From contig NZ_JBEWZI010000008.1 in assembly GCF_040566545.1 (NCBI RefSeq), positions 137,173 to 201,172 on the forward strand: a DNA stretch of 64,000 nucleotides, given 5' to 3'. Origin of the DNA: Uliginosibacterium flavum (lineage in GTDB: Bacteria; Pseudomonadota; Gammaproteobacteria; Burkholderiales; Rhodocyclaceae). How positions within the stretch are numbered: position 1 is the first letter of the stretch; each line of letters starts with the position of its first letter. Positions 60,368 to 64,000 of this stretch are shown here, in pieces. A program made the position numbers and the translations under genes. The notes beneath the pieces were generated by a model that saw only the letters and a list, made by a program, of their open reading frames with translations, did not search any database and was not told the DNA's origin.

Positions 60368-61768
60368 ATGGCCAAGACTTTCATGGACGAGAACTTTCTG
60401 CTTGAGTCCGCGACCGCGCAGAAGCTGTACCACGAGTTCGCCGCGCCGCAGCCGATCATCGATTACCACTGCCACCTGATCCCCGAGCAGATCGCCAACA
60501 ACAAGCAGTTCGCCAACATCACGGAAATCTGGCTGGGCGGCGACCACTACAAGTGGCGTTTCATGCGCTCTTCCGGCGTGACCGAAGATTTCATGACCGG
60601 CAACCAGCCGGACGAAGCCAAGTTCCGCAAGTTCTGTGAAGTACTGCCGATGGGCGTGGGCAATCCGCTGTTCCACTGGAGCCATCTGGAGCTGCAACGT
60701 TATTTCGGCACGAAGACGCTGGTGTCGGGCGCGACGACGGGCGAGCTGTGGGAACACTGCAACAGCCTGATCGGCAAGCCGGAACTGTCGGCGCGCGGTC
60801 TGATGGTGCGCTCCAACGTAAAAGCGGTCTGTACGACGGATGATCCGGTCGATGATCTGGCGCATCACAAGGCGATTGCTGCCGATGGTTTCGAAGTGAA
60901 GGTGCTGCCGACCTTCCGCCCGGACAAGGCTTTCAACATCGACCGCGCCGGCTTCCAGGATTACATCCGCAAGCTTTCAGAAGTATCGGGCGTGGCGATC
61001 AACAATTTCGGCGACGTGCTCAAGGCGCTGGATCTGCGTCTGGACTATTTCGCGGCGCATGGCTGCAAGGTGTCCGATCACGCCATCGACGTGGCCTTCT
61101 TCACCGAAGCGTCTGACGCTACGCTGTCGAGCATTCTCGCCAAGGCCATGAGCAACGAGGCCGTAAGCAAGGATGAAGCGGATGCCTACAAGACCGGCAT
61201 CATGCTGCACCTGGGTCGCCAGTACGCGCAGCGCGGCTGGGCGATGCAATTGCACATCGGCGCACAGCGCAACAACAGCGCACGCCAGTTCCGCAATCTG
61301 GGCCCGGACACCGGTTTCGATTCGATTGGTGACGATCTGATCTCGGCCAAGATCGCCCACTTCCTCGACACCCTGGACGGCGACGACCAGCTGCCCAAGA
61401 CCATCCTGTACAACCTGAACCCGATCCACAACGAAGTGCTGGCGACAATGATCGGCAACTTCCAGGACGGCAAGGTCGTCGGCAAGATGCAGTTCGGCTC
61501 CGGCTGGTGGTTCCTCGATCAGAAGGACGGCATGACGCGTCAGCTGACCGCGCTGTCGCAGCTGGGCAACCTCGGCGCCTTCATCGGCATGCTGACGGAT
61601 TCGCGCAGTTTCCTGTCCTACACCCGCCACGAATACTTCCGCCGCATCCTGTGCAACATGATTGGCGGCTGGGTCGAAAACGGCGAATACCCACAGGACT
61701 GGGCACAACTGCAGAAGATCATCGAAGGCATCTGCTACAAGAACGCCGAGGCTTATTTCAAGTTCTGA
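60368..61768 (+). CDS. uxaC: Glucuronate isomerase (uronate isomerase)
   Basis: A 466-aa enzyme isomerising D-glucuronate to D-fructuronate (or galacturonate to tagaturonate). YHCHLIPEQIANN opens the amidohydrolase-like fold, and HWSHLELQRYFG, CTTDDPVDDLAHH, LHIGAQRNNSAR and FGSGWWFLDQKDGMTRQ are typical. I chose the ATG at 60368 with AGGAG upstream; an in-frame ATG lies at 60326. It supplies fructuronate to the SDR enzyme. Confidence 0.96.
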   Translation: MAKTFMDENFLLESATAQKLYHEFAAPQPIIDYHCHLIPEQIANNKQFANITEIWLGGDHYKWRFMRSSGVTEDFMTGNQPDEAKFRKFCEVLPMGVGNPLFHWSHLELQRYFGTKTLVSGATTGELWEHCNSLIGKPELSARGLMVRSNVKAVCTTDDPVDDLAHHKAIAADGFEVKVLPTFRPDKAFNIDRAGFQDYIRKLSEVSGVAINNFGDVLKALDLRLDYFAAHGCKVSDHAIDVAFFTEASDATLSSILAKAMSNEAVSKDEADAYKTGIMLHLGRQYAQRGWAMQLHIGAQRNNSARQFRNLGPDTGFDSIGDDLISAKIAHFLDTLDGDDQLPKTILYNLNPIHNEVLATMIGNFQDGKVVGKMQFGSGWWFLDQKDGMTRQLTALSQLGNLGAFIGMLTDSRSFLSYTRHEYFRRILCNMIGGWVENGEYPQDWAQLQKIIEGICYKNAEAYFKF

Positions 61769-61792
61769 GCTTCGCGCTGAATCGCATCACCA

Positions 61793-61817
61793 AGCCCTGC
61801 CGCGTGCGGGGCTTTTT
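61793..61817 (+). terminator. Rho-independent terminator after uxaC
   Basis: AGCCCTGC pairs with GCGGGGCT (one G-T pair) around a CGCGT loop, followed by five T residues. It ends the hexuronate transcript 25 bases after the uxaC stop. Beyond it a diverged hairpin-family stretch (near 61870-61903) leads to mnmC. Confidence 0.85.
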
Positions 61818-61976
61818 CTTGGCGCATTGCTCGCAGAAGAGCGTGTGGTCTGCCTTCCAGAGGCATGCGCCTGAAGCGCGAGCACGGGCGCGGCTTCTGG
61901 CCAATCGTGTGTTGAAAACCGCCACGCGCGCCACTGCTGCTAAACTCGGCCCATAATTTATCCGCCGCATGCCACC

Positions 61977-63887
61977 GTGATCGCTCTGACGCCCGCCCAT
62001 CTCGAACTCTCGCCGGAAGGCATTCCCTGGTCTGCGACCTACGGCGACATCTACCACTCTGCCTCGGGCGCGTTGGAGCAGGCGGAACACGTTTTCCTGC
62101 ACGGCAACGACTTGCCGCAACGCTGGCAGGGTCGCGATTCTTTTGTCATTGTCGAGACAGGTTTCGGGCTGGGCCACAACTTTCTGGCGACCTGGGCGGC
62201 CTGGCGAGCAGATCCGGCGCACAGCGCTCATTTGCACTTCATCTCGGTCGAGAAACACCCGTTTGCGGCCGCCGATCTGGCTACGGCCCATGCCGCCTCG
62301 GGCGTGGCGCCTGAGCTTTCCGCCGAACTGCTCGCACACTGGCCTGTGCTCGTTCCGGGCTGCCACCGTCTGGAACTGGATCAGGGCCGCGTCAGCCTGA
62401 CCCTGCTGTTTGGTGAGGCCGAAAGCGCACTGACGCAGATTGTGGCGCGTGCCGATGCAATCTATCTGGACGGTTTTTCGCCGGCCAAGAACCCGGACAT
62501 GTGGTCGCCCAAAATATGTCGCGCACTGGCTGCGCTCTCCGACAGCAGCACCCGTCTAGCGACCTGGTCGGTCGCGGTCGCGCTGCGCGAAAGCCTGACT
62601 CAGGTGGGCTTCGCTGTCGAACTGGCTCAGGGCTTCCGTGGCAAGCGCGAAATGCTGCAGGGAGCCTACCGTGGGCCGCGTACACGCAGCACAGCTATCA
62701 AAGACAAGCGCGTGATCGTCATTGGCGCGGGACTGGCCGGCACGGCAATTGCCGAGCGACTGGCCGCGCGCGGCATGCACGTGGAATTGCTGGAAGCACA
62801 GGAGGATGCCGCGCAAGGCGCCTCGGGCAATCTGGCTGGCGCTTTCCGCCCCTTGCCCAGCCTCGACGACAATTACCTGTCGCGCATCACGCGCGCCGGC
62901 TTCCTCTACGGACTGCAACATCTGGCCATGCTGGCGAATGCGCAACACCAAGTGTTGTGGGAGCCTTGCGGCGTGCTGCATCTGGCGCGCAACACCGATC
63001 AGGAAGGCAAGCAGCGCGCGGTCGCAGACGCCCTGCAGTGGCCCAAGGACTTTCTGCGCTGGGTTGACGCAGCGTCCGCCACGCGCAAAGCCGGGCATAC
63101 CGCGAGTTTTGGTGGCTGGTGGTTTCCGCAAGGCGGCTGGATTCAGCCGGCCAGTCTGTGCAACGCCAATCTGGCGCAGGCCACTACTCGCGTGACGCTG
63201 CGCACCGGAATCAATGTTGCCAGCCTGCGGCGTGAAGGCGCGCTATGGCATGCACTGGACGCAGATGGAAGCATCATCGCCAGCGCGCCACAACTGGTAT
63301 TGGCCAATGCCTACGACGCACGTCGTCTGGCCGATGCGGAGTGGCTGCCCCTGCGCGCGGCGCGCGGTCAGGTCAGCCACCTGCCGATGGCGCAACTCGC
63401 CCCGCTGGGCGTCGTGGTCTGCGGTCAGGGCTATATCACACCGGGCATCGGCGGGCACGCCGCACTGGGTGCCAGCTTCGTCGTGGATGACTTCGATCTG
63501 AGCCTGCGTGAAGCCGAGCACACCGAAAACCTCGCCAAGATCGAACACATGCTACCCGGCTTCAGCAACAACCAGGCCGCCGACGAACTCACCGGCCGCG
63601 TCGGGCTGCGTGCGATTGCGCTGGACCGACTGCCCATGGTCGGCCAGCTACCTGCAGTACTCCAGGGGGATGGCTACAACCTCGACACCCTGCCGCGTCA
63701 GGACGGGCTGTGGGTCATTACAGGCTTCGGCGCGCGCGGACTGGTCTGGTCCAGTCTGTGTGGCGAACTGCTTGCAGCACAAATGTGCCACGAACCGCTG
63801 CCACTGGAGCGCGATCTGGTCGCATCCATGGATCCTGCACGCTTCATCATCTCGCCACCAAAAACCCTGCGCTTTCCAGAAGAGTAA
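61977..63887 (+). CDS. mnmC: tRNA 5-methylaminomethyl-2-thiouridine bifunctional enzyme MnmC
   Basis: A 636-aa two-domain enzyme finishing mnm5s2U34 in tRNA. The N-terminal methyltransferase (1-230) has FVIVETGFGLGHNFLATW and the DGFSPAKNPDMW active-site segment (165-176). The C-terminal FAD oxidoreductase starts at VIVIGAGLAGTAIAERL (GxGxxG 250-255) and ends at ITGFGARGLVWSSLCGELLA. The start is a GTG at 61977. The gene converges on an rRNA operon. Confidence 0.95.
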   Translation: MIALTPAHLELSPEGIPWSATYGDIYHSASGALEQAEHVFLHGNDLPQRWQGRDSFVIVETGFGLGHNFLATWAAWRADPAHSAHLHFISVEKHPFAAADLATAHAASGVAPELSAELLAHWPVLVPGCHRLELDQGRVSLTLLFGEAESALTQIVARADAIYLDGFSPAKNPDMWSPKICRALAALSDSSTRLATWSVAVALRESLTQVGFAVELAQGFRGKREMLQGAYRGPRTRSTAIKDKRVIVIGAGLAGTAIAERLAARGMHVELLEAQEDAAQGASGNLAGAFRPLPSLDDNYLSRITRAGFLYGLQHLAMLANAQHQVLWEPCGVLHLARNTDQEGKQRAVADALQWPKDFLRWVDAASATRKAGHTASFGGWWFPQGGWIQPASLCNANLAQATTRVTLRTGINVASLRREGALWHALDADGSIIASAPQLVLANAYDARRLADAEWLPLRAARGQVSHLPMAQLAPLGVVVCGQGYITPGIGGHAALGASFVVDDFDLSLREAEHTENLAKIEHMLPGFSNNQAADELTGRVGLRAIALDRLPMVGQLPAVLQGDGYNLDTLPRQDGLWVITGFGARGLVWSSLCGELLAAQMCHEPLPLERDLVASMDPARFIISPPKTLRFPEE

Positions 63888-63923
63888 GCGCTAGGCTTAT
63901 GCGATGATCCGGCCCCATAGTAG

Positions 63924-63957
63924 AACGCCCCAATCAGGGATCTGATTGGGGCGTTTT
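63924..63957. terminator. Shared bidirectional terminator (mnmC / rRNA operon)
   Basis: A perfect 14-bp stem AACGCCCCAATCAG / CTGATTGGGGCGTT with a GGAT loop, then T residues on the plus strand. It separates mnmC from the convergent rRNA operon and can end both. Confidence 0.85.
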
Positions 63958-63967
63958 GGTTGAGGTA

Positions 63968-64000
63968 GTCTGACGATGACCTACTTTCGCATGGGCAATC
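63968..64000 (-). rRNA. rrf: 5S ribosomal RNA, 3' end only
   Basis: Read on the minus strand the last bases are GATTGCCCATGCGAAAGTAGG followed by TCATCGTCAGAC, the typical end of a betaproteobacterial 5S rRNA, with the window cutting off the 5' part. An rRNA operon therefore continues to the right, transcribed toward mnmC. Confidence 0.88.

Overview
This 64 kb window comes from a GC-rich (roughly 60%) betaproteobacterial chromosome. The evidence is the complete mra/dcw cell-wall and division cluster ending in ftsZ, a meso-diaminopimelate-type MurE, a QseE/QseG/GlrR signalling operon, YqjD-YqjE-YqjK stress proteins and a large molybdenum-uptake locus. A Rhodocyclales-like host is my guess from gene content; no 16S sequence is present.

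Layout, left to right. 1-2150: the end of a DUF3999 membrane protein, an AT-richer orphan and a LuxR-type response regulator. 2204-7733: a yejABEF peptide (microcin C-type) ABC importer. 7937-10719 (minus): dnaB, then ispF and ispD. 10940-28018 (minus): ftsZ, ftsA, ftsQ, ddl, murC, murG, ftsW, murD, mraY, murF, murE, ftsI, ftsL, rsmH and mraZ, read from mraZ toward ftsZ with mostly 1-8 base overlaps, MraZ boxes at the head and a terminator after ftsZ; murB and lpxC are absent. 28345-28754 (minus): RNase P RNA. 28868-32177: HD-GYP protein, YgjV, a lipoprotein and pyrC. 32414-35516: a translationally coupled antiporter / YbdK ligase / glutamine-amidotransferase-fold hydrolase operon. 37378-39233 (minus): uracil permease and upp.

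39319-46179: a molybdenum regulon. On the minus strand are modE-modA-modB-modC, and a second set made of modD, an unknown 137-aa protein, a binding protein and a permease that lacks an ATPase. A di-Mop molbindin is divergent from modE. Two ModE-box-like palindromes stand upstream of the two minus-strand groups.

46381-49574: small lipoproteins, a possible small RNA, yqjDEK and a TrhA/hemolysin III protein. 49659-54388: a qseE-qseG-glrR operon, an island of repeats, and then a bactofilin gene. In front of the bactofilin gene lie two perfect TGTC-N10-GACA GlrR-type sites and a sigma-54 -24/-12 promoter, so the sigma-54 activator encoded upstream probably drives the bactofilin. 54841-61768: a FAD oxidoreductase, a GntR/FCD regulator, uxuA, an SDR fructuronate reductase and uxaC, forming a hexuronate catabolic group interrupted by an AT-richer orphan. 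61977-63887: mnmC. The window ends in the 3' end of a 5S rRNA (minus strand) that converges on mnmC through a long shared terminator hairpin.

Intergenic spaces are unusually rich in structured repeats. There is a dispersed hairpin family with a GAAGAGCCGC...GCGGCTCTTC core, two copies of a longer composite element (7757-7890 and 53236-53436), heptamer tandem arrays (upstream of ispD and downstream of glrR), and several unrelated perfect palindromes.
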